From DATCIH01 sp036507955 (lineage in GTDB: Bacteria > Bacillota > Clostridia > Clostridiales > Clostridiaceae): a DNA stretch of 5,220 nt. The translations under genes were made by a program, and so were the position numbers. The notes under the pieces were generated by a model. That model was given only the letters and a program-made list of their open reading frames with translations. It ran no database searches and was not told where the DNA came from. The stretch spans positions 1 through 5,220 of the forward strand of contig DATCIH010000122.1 in the NCBI GenBank assembly GCA_036507955.1, in the 5' to 3' direction. The stretch's first letter is position 1. Each line of letters opens with the position of its first letter. Positions 1 to 5,206 of the stretch are shown here, in pieces.

Positions 1-2
1 TA

Positions 3-257
3 CAATTAGCAAAGCTTTTTGAACTTTCTGTAGAAATTGACCGTAGAGCATTGGGTATAGCTACAGTTGGTGAAGAAGTAAGATTGAACCAGTCACAGGA
101 AAGGCTTGAAGTTTATAAACAAGTTGTTGAAAGTAAAAAAGGAAATGATTTAGACGAGAGTAGCGGATTTATAGAGGGTATACAGAAGTTAGGAATAGAC
201 ATATGGAAGGAAGAAAGGGAAGCAATAGCTAAAAAACAGCCACAGACTAAAGGCTAA
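3..257 (+). CDS. 3' end of an unrecognised gene (partial, enters from left edge)
   Basis: The frame is open from the left edge to TAA at 255-257, giving about 84 codons; the true start lies outside the window. A TTG at 51 is the first start-like codon, but the frame upstream reads as normal protein (QLAKLFELSVEIDRRA), so I treat this as a truncated view and not a gene starting at 51. The protein is hydrophilic and rich in Glu and Lys, with no membrane segment, no cysteine and no motif I recognise. It ends in a basic, polar tail (AKKQPQTKG). A hairpin terminator follows 65 bases downstream, so this is probably the last gene of its transcript. A short, charged, helical protein like this could be phage- or plasmid-derived, but that is only a guess. 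No function is assigned. Confidence 0.6.
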   Translation, partial: QLAKLFELSVEIDRRALGIATVGEEVRLNQSQERLEVYKQVVESKKGNDLDESSGFIEGIQKLGIDIWKEEREAIAKKQPQTKG

Positions 258-321
258 AAGAGTATGGCATTAAGTAGGGTTTAGACGTTGCTATAAGGCA
301 GTTAAGCAATTATTTGAAGGT

Positions 322-350
322 GGTTAATACATTAACCCCTTTTATTTTTT
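322..350 (+). terminator. Rho-independent terminator after the partial gene
   Basis: GGTTAA (322-327) and TTAACC (332-337) form a 6-bp perfect stem around a TACA loop. After two C residues comes a T-rich tail at 340-350 (ten T with one A). It lies 65 bases past the stop of the left-edge gene, on the same strand. The stem is short, so strength is uncertain. Confidence 0.6.
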
Positions 351-635
351 AGTTAGGCACAAACCAGTTAGTAGTATCTAATCAAGTAAGTCATAAAATG
401 GTATTTTTATAGTTAGCCTTACTTTTTACCCTAGTAAATAAGGAAAAAGGGCAAAAGTTAAATAGAGACTATACAGATTGGTACAACTGGATGCATTTCA
501 CCAAAAATTAGGCTTTTAAAAGCTTTATAACCTTACAAATGCCCACTATAAGGCTTAAAATTTGCAAACAAGTTGCAGAAGCTAATCCAGGTGATAAGTT
601 AGAAGTAAGTAGGAAAAGATATATGTAAATGAATT
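351..635. other. Intergenic stretch without a convincing gene
   Basis: No frame here has a ribosome-binding site plus a plausible protein. Visible structure: an imperfect inverted repeat at 421-458 (ACTTTT..CCC against GGG.AAAAGT); a 12-bp perfect palindrome GCTTTTAAAAGC at 512-523; and a 10-bp stem with one G-T pair, AAGCTTTATA (520-529) against TATAAGGCTT (547-556). Two short frames (near 413-508 and 539-628) could be decayed coding DNA. The closely spaced hairpins before the terminator at 636-664 would also fit an untranslated RNA, but I see no family signature. Confidence 0.4.
539..628 (+). CDS. Possible 29-residue peptide or gene remnant
   Basis: An ATG at 539 opens a 29-codon frame ending at TAA 626-628, only 7 bases before a hairpin terminator. 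That is the usual position for the last codons of a real gene. The peptide contains the stretch AEANPGDKLEVS, whose composition looks protein-like. Against it: there is no Shine-Dalgarno sequence before the ATG, the frame is blocked by TAG at 509-511, and part of the start region lies inside a hairpin. It may be the decayed end of a lost gene and not an expressed peptide. No function is suggested. Confidence 0.2.
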   Translation: MPTIRLKICKQVAEANPGDKLEVSRKRYM

Positions 636-664
636 AAGCCTAGCTTATAGCAGGGGCTTTTTTT
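636..664 (+). terminator. Rho-independent terminator
   Basis: AAGCC (636-640) pairs with GGCTT (655-659), extended by a T-G pair (641/654) and a possible inner GC/GC pair. It runs directly into a seven-T stretch at 658-664. It separates the untranslated stretch upstream from the HNH gene's promoter. Confidence 0.65.
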
Positions 665-713
665 ATCTGATAAAAGACAAGATATTGCTTAAAGACATAT
701 AAATATCTATATA

Positions 714-742
714 TTGTGATATATACCATTAATAGCTATACT
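714..742 (+). promoter_or_regulatory. SigA-type promoter for the HNH gene
   Basis: TTGTGA at 714-719 (4 of 6 matches to TTGACA) and TATACT at 737-742 (5 of 6 to TATAAT) are separated by exactly 17 bases. Transcription would start near 749, giving a leader of about 30 bases before the ATG at 779. A weaker alternative is TTGCTT at 685-690 with TATATA at 708-713. Confidence 0.6.
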
Positions 743-762
743 TAGTATATAGTCAACAAATT

Positions 763-771
763 AGGGGGGGG
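763..771 (+). promoter_or_regulatory. Ribosome-binding site made of an eight-G run
   Basis: An A followed by eight consecutive G residues (764-771) lies 7 bases before the ATG at 779. This is the only Shine-Dalgarno candidate and fixes the start codon. A G8 run in DNA this AT-rich is unusual and could vary in length by slippage. Confidence 0.7.
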
Positions 772-778
772 TAATTGT

Positions 779-1342
779 ATGACTAAGAGTAGTATTGTTT
801 TATCTGTCTGTATTGCATTAAATGAAGGCGATAAAGTGAAGTGTAAGAAAATTATTAATGACAACTATCCATTTAAGTATAAGGAGACTAAGTGTAGAAG
901 CTATACTAAAATAAAACTAACTAGAGTTTTTATTCGTAATGGCTTTATAGATAGATACTCTGGTGAAAAGCTAGTTTTCCCAGGAACTTTAATGATATTG
1001 TCTAAAGAATTACCTATAGAATTCCCATATCAGAAAAATTGGAAGATGACAGAATGTCATATAGCCTATTGGCACATGTACCCTACAGCCGACCATATAA
1101 CACCTATAGCAAGAGGTGGGACAAATGATGAAGATAATTTAGTTACAACCTCTATGCTTAGAAATAGTTCTAAGTCTAATTTTACATTAGAAGAATTAGG
1201 GTGGAAGCTATACCCCCAAGGAGATATTAAAGAGTGGGATGGCTTAATAAAGTGGTTTATTGACTATGTAGACAAGCATAATACATTACTAGAAGATAAC
1301 TATATAAAGGAATGGTATAGAGCGGCTATAAAGAATTTATGA
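779..1342 (+). CDS. HNH endonuclease family protein
   Basis: This 187-residue protein has the HNH signature in its second half: D105-H106, then P109, the turn R112-G113-G114, N120 and V122, then R128-N129 and K132-S133-N134. H106, N120 and N129 fit the three HNH positions of the beta-beta-alpha-metal fold. The Cys pairs that bind structural zinc in many HNH proteins are absent; the usual place holds Y60-S61-G62. Residues 48-104 (FIRNGFIDRYSG..LVFP, ECHIAYWHMYPTADH) and the tail (LEELGW, EWDGL, EWYRAA) match my memory of a widespread standalone HNH family of similar length, usually annotated only as HNH endonuclease. The expected activity is metal-dependent cutting of DNA; the target is unknown. 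There is no signal peptide, so it should be cytoplasmic. It has its own promoter and sits 116 bases before the HEPN gene on the same strand. A homing, phage or defence role is possible. Confidence 0.88.
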   Translation: MTKSSIVLSVCIALNEGDKVKCKKIINDNYPFKYKETKCRSYTKIKLTRVFIRNGFIDRYSGEKLVFPGTLMILSKELPIEFPYQKNWKMTECHIAYWHMYPTADHITPIARGGTNDEDNLVTTSMLRNSSKSNFTLEELGWKLYPQGDIKEWDGLIKWFIDYVDKHNTLLEDNYIKEWYRAAIKNL

Positions 1343-1391
1343 TTTTAGAATCCCGTACTTTTAATATTATTATGAGAGAATTTCACTAAAT

Positions 1392-1421
1392 TTATCAATT
1401 TTAGACCATATATGGTATAAT
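1392..1421 (+). promoter_or_regulatory. Promoter with palindromic operator candidate before the HEPN gene
   Basis: A perfect -10 box TATAAT lies at 1416-1421, with a -35-like TTATCA at 1392-1397 (4 of 6 matches, 18-base spacer). The 12-bp perfect palindrome ACCATATATGGT (1405-1416) fills the end of the spacer and touches the -10 box, which is where a repressor dimer would block RNA polymerase. Transcription would start near 1428. The ribosome-binding site is a six-G run at 1449-1454, four bases before the ATG at 1459. Confidence 0.6.
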
Positions 1422-1458
1422 AAGCTAAAGTGGATTATTAAAGGTATTGGGGGGTATT

Positions 1459-2589
1459 ATGGAATTAAAATTAGGTATAACACAAGATTTATGGGAAGCA
1501 ATTGAAAAGAACTATGAGAACGAAAGTTATTCGAGTTGTATTCTTGATGGAATACATTTATTAACTGATACCATAAGAAATAAAACTGGACTAGAAGGTG
1601 ATGGTTCAAGTTTAGTTGGACAAGCTTTTGGTGGTGATAATCCAAAGATACAGCTAAATAAGTTACAAACTGACTCAGAGAAAAATATCCAAAGAGGAAT
1701 ACAAGACATTTTAAAAGGCTTTTATTCTGCAATTAGAAACCCTAGAAGCCATGATAAGGCAATGGATACTAAACAAGAGGCAGATACGATAATATTATTT
1801 GTTGACTATTTATTAAAATTAATAGATAAATCTAAAATAAGTTTTGAAGAAGAAATCTACCTTGGAAGGGTTTTTGATAAGCATTATGTAAAAACTGAAG
1901 AATATTCGAATTTATTAGTTGATGAAATACCAAAACGTAAGCGAGTTGATATAGCAATTGCAATAATTAAAAGGAGAAAAGAAGGAAATATTCTTTGCTT
2001 AGGTTATTTTATGTCTGCCTTATTACCTAAATTGGAAGAGAATGAACTAGTAAGAGCATTTAAGGTTGTAAGCGAGGAGTTAAAGTATACAGATTCTGCT
2101 GAGTTAATTCGTACTATGTTGCATATTTGTTCTGGTAAGTATTGGGATAGGGTTGATAAGGCTGTTAAAATTAGAATAGAACACATAATAAAAGAGGATG
2201 TTAGATTAGGCACTTATAATAAGGCAAGTAAAAAATGTGGTGAACATGGGGCTTTAGCAACTTGGATAACAGATGATTTATTGCTTAAATTTGAAAACAG
2301 GTCAGAGTGGAATGACATAATTATTCAAAAACTTAGAACAAAAGATGAAGTAGAAGTTGATTACGTCGAATCATTTTTTTGGGCTAAAACATGTAAATGG
2401 AATTACGATGACATCGAATTTAATTTAGAACATTATATAAGGTATGGGTTAAAAGCAAAAGATGAGGCAATTGTATTGAAATTAAAACTCCAAATAATGT
2501 GGACTGAAGATCACCCTTGGTGGCAAATTTTCAAAGAGGAACTAAAAGAATACCCTGAAATAAAATATGATGATAGTTTACCATTTTAG
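1459..2589 (+). CDS. TIGR02391 (Hypoth_Ymh) HEPN-domain protein with long helical C-terminus
   Basis: The protein has 376 residues counted from the ATG at 1459. A TTG at 1447 would add four residues, but it lies inside the G-run that serves as ribosome-binding site. Residues about 20-125 match the TIGR02391/Hypoth_Ymh family: a helical start (SCILDGIHLLTDTIRNKTG), the LVGQAFGGDNPKI loop (52-64), SE at 73-74, QRGIQDILKGFYSAIRNP (78-95) and then H98. R93-NPRS-H98 is an R-x4-H motif, the catalytic signature of HEPN RNases. HEPN domains are known as RNA-cleaving toxins and abortive-infection effectors, and this family has been placed in the HEPN superfamily. Residues about 130-376 look like successive amphipathic helices, perhaps HEAT-like, ending in a Trp/acidic tail (HPWWQIF). 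Their role is unknown; sensing or self-inhibition is a guess. The family match is firm, RNase activity is inferred, and a defence role is speculative. It shares a transcript with the small gene 15 bases downstream. Confidence 0.85.
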   Translation: MELKLGITQDLWEAIEKNYENESYSSCILDGIHLLTDTIRNKTGLEGDGSSLVGQAFGGDNPKIQLNKLQTDSEKNIQRGIQDILKGFYSAIRNPRSHDKAMDTKQEADTIILFVDYLLKLIDKSKISFEEEIYLGRVFDKHYVKTEEYSNLLVDEIPKRKRVDIAIAIIKRRKEGNILCLGYFMSALLPKLEENELVRAFKVVSEELKYTDSAELIRTMLHICSGKYWDRVDKAVKIRIEHIIKEDVRLGTYNKASKKCGEHGALATWITDDLLLKFENRSEWNDIIIQKLRTKDEVEVDYVESFFWAKTCKWNYDDIEFNLEHYIRYGLKAKDEAIVLKLKLQIMWTEDHPWWQIFKEELKEYPEIKYDDSLPF

Positions 2590-2604
2590 AAAGGGAGATT
2601 TTGT

Positions 2605-2892
2605 ATGAGCAAAAAATCTATAAAAGCAATTAAAGTTGGTATGTTAAAAGATGGATATACTCGTATAGCAGTTGACATAAAAGATTGTCCATGCTCCTCT
2701 TTGGGACAAGCATGGCCTCTAAGACTAGAAATATATAGTGACCAAGATGAAAATTTAAAAGCTGTACTAACTCACCATTGTTATGACAATCAACCTGTAC
2801 TAAAACCGATTATAGGTCGTTCTGAAATACAATGCCCTAACTTTAATAGTTGTCTAGAAGGTCAAGTAGACTGCAAATTAAGCAAGGGTTAA
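2605..2892 (+). CDS. Small six-cysteine protein of unknown function
   Basis: This 95-residue protein starts at ATG 2605 behind a good ribosome-binding site (AAAGGGAG at 2590-2597). It lies 15 bases after the HEPN gene's stop, so the two should be co-transcribed and perhaps co-translated. I do not recognise the family. It has six cysteines: C28-P-C30, C59 after H57-H58, then C77, C83 and C90 (spacings x5 and x6). Such a set could hold zinc or an iron-sulfur cluster. There is no signal peptide or membrane segment, so the cysteines are probably metal ligands or free thiols and not secreted disulfides. The N-terminus is basic (KKSIKAIKVG). Co-transcription with a putative HEPN RNase makes a partner or antitoxin role conceivable, but nothing in the sequence shows it. 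A terminator follows 30 bases after the stop. Confidence 0.7.
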   Translation: MSKKSIKAIKVGMLKDGYTRIAVDIKDCPCSSLGQAWPLRLEIYSDQDENLKAVLTHHCYDNQPVLKPIIGRSEIQCPNFNSCLEGQVDCKLSKG

Positions 2893-2922
2893 TACGAGGC
2901 AATGAAAAAAACAGAAGATTTT

Positions 2923-2959
2923 AAAAGTAACACATATAGAAAAGTGTTACTTTTTTTTT
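2923..2959 (+). terminator. Strong rho-independent terminator of the HEPN operon
   Basis: AAAAGTAACAC (2923-2933) pairs perfectly with GTGTTACTTTT (2944-2954), an 11-bp stem around a 10-base loop. A run of nine T residues spans 2951-2959. It ends the two-gene unit 1459-2892. Confidence 0.9.
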
Positions 2960-3060
2960 ATGCCATTATTTATAACAAAAAACTATAGTTAATTGTTACC
3001 TACGAAAAGCAGGGAAAATAAGGGAATTAATGCCGAAATATGGGGTTTTTAGGTTGCCAT

Positions 3061-3126
3061 AATGTAACAGCAGGTTTTACACCTTTTAAGTTACATAGTA
3101 TACTTATTACATGGCATATTATGTAA
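3061..3126 (+). promoter_or_regulatory. Recombinase promoter embedded in repeated ATGTAA half-sites (possible res/operator)
   Basis: TTTACA (3076-3081) and TATACT (3099-3104), each 5 of 6 to consensus, are spaced by 17 bases and would start transcription near 3111. Around and inside this promoter are alternating half-sites: ATGTAAC (3062-3068), GTTACAT (3090-3096), TTACAT (3108-3113) and ATGTAA (3121-3126), forming nested inverted repeats. Serine resolvases bind inverted repeats next to their own gene and repress it, so an operator or res-like site is likely. The ribosome-binding site AAGGAG at 3130-3135 follows. Confidence 0.55.
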
Positions 3127-3145
3127 TATAAGGAGTAAATAGGTA

Positions 3146-3262
3146 ATGGGTAAATTCTACGGTTATATAAGAGTATCAACCAAAGACCAAAAGTTAGATA
3201 GGCAGGAAAACGCAATGAATGAGTACGAGGTAACTAATAACATTGTTACAGTTCAGATGTAG
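3146..3262 (+). pseudogene. Truncated serine recombinase (resolvase/invertase family), N-terminal fragment
   Basis: ATG 3146 follows AAGGAG (3130-3135) by ten bases. The 38-codon frame begins MGKFYGYIRVSTKDQKLDR, which is the start of the resolvase/invertase catalytic domain: Y-x-R-V-S-T, with the catalytic nucleophile serine in the RVST motif, then the DQ..DRQ helix. Full-length members have about 180-200 residues or more, so more than 80 percent is missing, including the rest of the active site and the DNA-binding helix-turn-helix. The frame ends at TAG 3260-3262 where sequence resembling an IS66 end begins (near 3259). Truncation by that insertion is therefore the likely cause, and the rest of the gene should lie beyond the right edge. 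The promoter and ribosome-binding site are intact, so a dead peptide may still be made. Confidence 0.85.
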
Positions 3263-3271
3263 CGTCGATAA

Positions 3272-3304
3272 ATAAGACCTCTAAATATATTATAGTGGTC
3301 TTAT
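3272..3304 (-). terminator. Hairpin terminator downstream of the IS66 transposase
   Basis: ATAAGACC (3272-3279) pairs with GGTCTTAT (3297-3304), 8 bp, with three more inner pairs (CTA/TAG) after a T-T mismatch. It begins 8 bases past the transposase stop (3314-3312) in the minus direction. It is followed only by a weak T-rich tail (TTATTTAT), so it may act as a modest terminator. On the plus strand it could also block read-through into the IS. Confidence 0.5.
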
Positions 3305-3311
3305 ACTATTA

Positions 3312-3497
3312 TTATACTTTTAAGGTTACAACATTATCGTCGAAGGCATCCTTCATTCCTTGAAAAACATTTCTGTTGTTTTTCGAAAATGTGGAAATGA
3401 AGCTTCTGATTTTTAGATAATATTTTGCTCCAACCTCACTACGAAAAATCCCTATGTTTAATTTTCGTTTTGCTGGGCGGATATCAGCCTCCGCCCT
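3312..3497 (-). pseudogene. tnpC: IS66 transposase, C-terminal fragment (separated by insertion)
   Basis: Reading the minus strand from 3491 gives 59 codons to TAA at 3314-3312, starting EADIRPAKRK and continuing GIFRSEVGAKYYLKIRSFI, then NVFQGMKDAF. This is the conserved C-terminal block of IS66 transposases, normally joined directly to NNRA. The first residue, E (GAG at 3491-3489), is the catalytic glutamate of the DDE triad. The preceding AGGGCG (3497-3492) repeats the Arg-Ala codons also present at the end of the N-terminal piece (3919-3914). Removing 422 bases rejoins both parts in frame into a 490-residue protein. Within the fragment there is no start codon with a ribosome-binding site, so it should not be made alone. 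Confidence 0.85.
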
Positions 3498-3523
3498 TTA
3501 TTCTAACATCAGAATAAAGGGCG
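3492..3523. repeat. 13-bp perfect hairpin at the left end of the small element
   Basis: CGCCCTTTATTCT (3492-3504) and AGAATAAAGGGCG (3511-3523) are perfect reverse complements around a 6-base loop. The outer six bases on the left are target gene sequence (the Arg-Ala codons), and those on the right begin the left inverted repeat. The stem thus spans the junction. It has no T-run on either strand, so it is not a typical terminator. Confidence 0.85.
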
Positions 3524-3549
3524 TTATGCTTATGATAAAATTATTCTGA
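3518..3549 (+). repeat. Left inverted repeat of the small element
   Basis: This 32-bp copy begins AGGGCGTTATGCTTAT and ends AATTATTCTGA. Its partner is the reverse complement of 3888-3919. The first 16 bases are identical and 29 of 32 match overall; the differences are at bases 17, 19 and 20. Confidence 0.85.
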
Positions 3550-3554
3550 GCATT
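3538..3554 (+). repeat. 17-bp direct repeat, copy 1
   Basis: AAATTATTCTGAGCATT occurs here and identically at 3830-3846. The first 12 bases also occur on the minus strand within the right inverted repeat, making three copies of AAATTATTCTGA in the element. Confidence 0.8.
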
Positions 3555-3829
3555 GCATAAAAGGTGGATGATTACTTGGATTAAAGTAAAAATCCGAAGA
3601 ATAACTTTTTATGAAGCGTCTAGCATTTTCTACTGACATTCAATTTTTATTGCATTAGATAATAGAACATTTGAGTTTTGGATCATACCTCATATTTTCA
3701 TATTAGATCTCATGATTTGAGCAATAGGCGCTTTCTATTGATGGCTTCTTAGAAATCATCAATTCATTGTTCTCAAAAAGATTTATCGCGGACAAATCAG
3801 ATACTTGGTATTATTTAAGAAGTCTGAAT

Positions 3830-3846
3830 AAATTATTCTGAGCATT
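3830..3846 (+). repeat. 17-bp direct repeat, copy 2
   Basis: This copy is identical to 3538-3554. The two copies bracket a 275-bp inner segment (3555-3829). It overlaps a small palindrome, GAATAA-A-TTATTC, at 3826-3838. Confidence 0.8.
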
Positions 3847-3887
3847 TTAAATAAGAACTAAGTAATTATGCACTGTTGAAGTAAATA

Positions 3888-3919
3888 TCAGAATAATTTA
3901 TTTATAAGCATAACGCCCT
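3888..3919 (-). repeat. Right inverted repeat of the small element
   Basis: On the minus strand this reads AGGGCGTTATGCTTAT and ends AATTATTCTGA, matching 3518-3549 at 29 of 32 positions. Its first six bases (3919-3914) are also the Arg-Ala codons of the transposase, and the following TTATGCTTATAA supplies the false ending LCL and stop of the truncated protein. Confidence 0.85.
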
Positions 3920-5206
3920 ATTATTAGAGAAGGGAATTTTAAAATCATACATGAATAACAAATGATTATTCTTGTATTCTCCTAACCTAGTTATTAACCT
4001 TCTTTCTTCATCTTTGTATGCATTAGTAGCATAATCAGATTGATATTCTTTATTTGCCAGGTTAAGTATTTCATCATAATTTTTAACATACGTAGCTAAA
4101 GACATTATATCAAAGGAATCAATTCCATCTGCTTTTAATAAATGTTTTTGATGCAATATATCTTTTAAAAGTTTTGACAAGTCTATAGGCCAAGTATGCT
4201 TAGTAAAATCCTCCACCCCTTGTAAGTACCGTAAAATATGTGCGTTACATTCTGCATGGTTAGTTCCAAAATTATATTGCACTTTATTATGGTCATGTAT
4301 CAATGTCCCTGTGTAATTAGGCAAAAACCCTAGCTCTTCCATAGCATTTTTACCTTTGCTCGCATGTACACATTGAAGCGTATATTTATCATCGCTGTAG
4401 TTGTGCAATTGATAGTTCTTACCGCTAATATTAATTGGTGATTCATCAGTATGGACATAATTAGCATTATATAGTCCTTGAAGAATTTCTTCCGCAAAAG
4501 GCGCAAGCTTACCAGATAGAGAATTGCTCCAATTAACTAATGTAGCTTTTGTCAGGTCAAAGGCATCTTTTGTAATGGCTTTTAAAAATTCTACAGTCTG
4601 ATCCATTGAAGCTGGAACTCTATGAACTAAAAGCATAGCAACAGCTTTTAGTTCATTACCATATGTTACTACATTGCTTTGTTCTTTAGGAATATCATAT
4701 TTACCTAAATCATTTAGATAATACCTGTATTCCTTAATAACTGAAGTGATTTCAATATCCTGAACATATCTAGTAACATATGGTTTATCCTGATTTTCAT
4801 CGGTTATATTTACATTAATAATAGAGTGTTTTACAGCTCCCTTATTAATTAATTGTTTGATTTTATAAACATCAGTAGAACAACCTTTATGACCAGGTTG
4901 TCCACCCTGTTTCTTTGTAGTTTCAGGCCTTGAGTTATGAACTATCTTCTTGAACCCATCTTTGCTAGACGGTTTTCCAGAGTTTGAGCTATTTTTATCT
5001 TTGTTATTTTTTAACCGTTCAATTTCAAGAATAAGTTTTTTAATTTCCTGATCGTTTTTTTCGATGGTGATGTTCTTGGCATTAATGGTTTCGTTAAGAG
5101 TTCCAATAGTGGAAGTAAGATTTTTTAGTAACATTTTTAAATCCCCTACTTCAGAAACTAAATTTTCATATTCATTTTGATACTGCCTTTGATAATTAGA
5201 ACCCAT
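3902..5206 (-). pseudogene. tnpC: IS66-family transposase (TnpC), interrupted before the catalytic Glu
   Basis: From ATG 5206-5204 this frame gives 434 residues. The first 431 are genuine; the last three (LCL) and the stop are supplied by the inserted element. Domains: a leucine-rich coiled coil (about 10-68), the linker NSSNSGKPSSKDG (about 72-84), a basic QGGQPGHKG motif (about 100-108), then the DDE domain with D254 in HTDES and D305 in LIHDHNK, and the HAECNAHILRYL block (317-328). The protein stops at PFSNNRA, exactly where IS66 proteins continue with the catalytic Glu. Without E432 it cannot transpose. IS66 transposases usually have about 500 residues, so the restored 490 is normal. GTG 5212 is an alternative start, and since the frame stays open to the window edge, a start beyond the edge is possible. 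ATG 5206 has only a weak GTGGTG-like ribosome-binding site. Confidence 0.9.

Larger units (their letters stand above)
3498..3913. mobile_element. 416-bp MITE-like non-coding element inserted in the IS66 transposase
   Basis: The insertion is exactly bounded by comparing both sides with the continuous transposase reading NNRA-EADIR. It lies between two copies of CGCCCT (3492-3497 and 3914-3919), consistent with a 6-bp target duplication. It contains no intact open frame of useful length. It carries a 32-bp inverted repeat near its ends, a strong hairpin at the left end, a 17-bp direct repeat and several smaller inverted repeats. This is the pattern of a miniature inverted-repeat element moved by a transposase encoded elsewhere. 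I do not recognise the family. One odd point is that the inverted repeat includes the duplicated target bases, and at the left end it sits 20 bases inside the boundary. I see no group I or group II intron core sequences. Confidence 0.7.

Noticed and set aside
1447..1458. TTG at 1447 as start of the HEPN gene
   Set aside because: It sits inside the G-run that serves as ribosome-binding site for ATG 1459, and nothing suitable lies upstream at the right distance for TTG.
1457..1732. Minus-strand frames at 1457-1732, 1527-1709 and 2004-2213
   Set aside because: They are antisense shadows of the HEPN gene, which has family motifs, a promoter and a ribosome-binding site.
2902..2988. 28-residue frame starting at ATG 2902
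   Set aside because: It runs straight through the 11-bp terminator hairpin and T-run, so its codons are explained by that structure.
3027..3215. 62-codon minus-strand open frame
   Set aside because: It lies opposite the recombinase promoter, ribosome-binding site and first codons, which are clearly functional on the plus strand. It has no ribosome-binding site or recognisable protein.
3492..3523. Hairpin as a rho-independent terminator
   Set aside because: The stem is strong, but no T-run follows on either strand.
3538..3846. CRISPR-like repeats in the small element
   Set aside because: Only two identical 17-bp direct copies exist, 275 bp apart, with no regular spacers and no cas genes.
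3498..3913. Group I or group II self-splicing intron, or an IStron
   Set aside because: The position before a catalytic codon invited the idea, but the borders do not fit GTGYG...AY or a U...G pattern, and no group I P/Q/R/S core or group II domain V sequence is visible. An inverted-repeat element explains the ends better.
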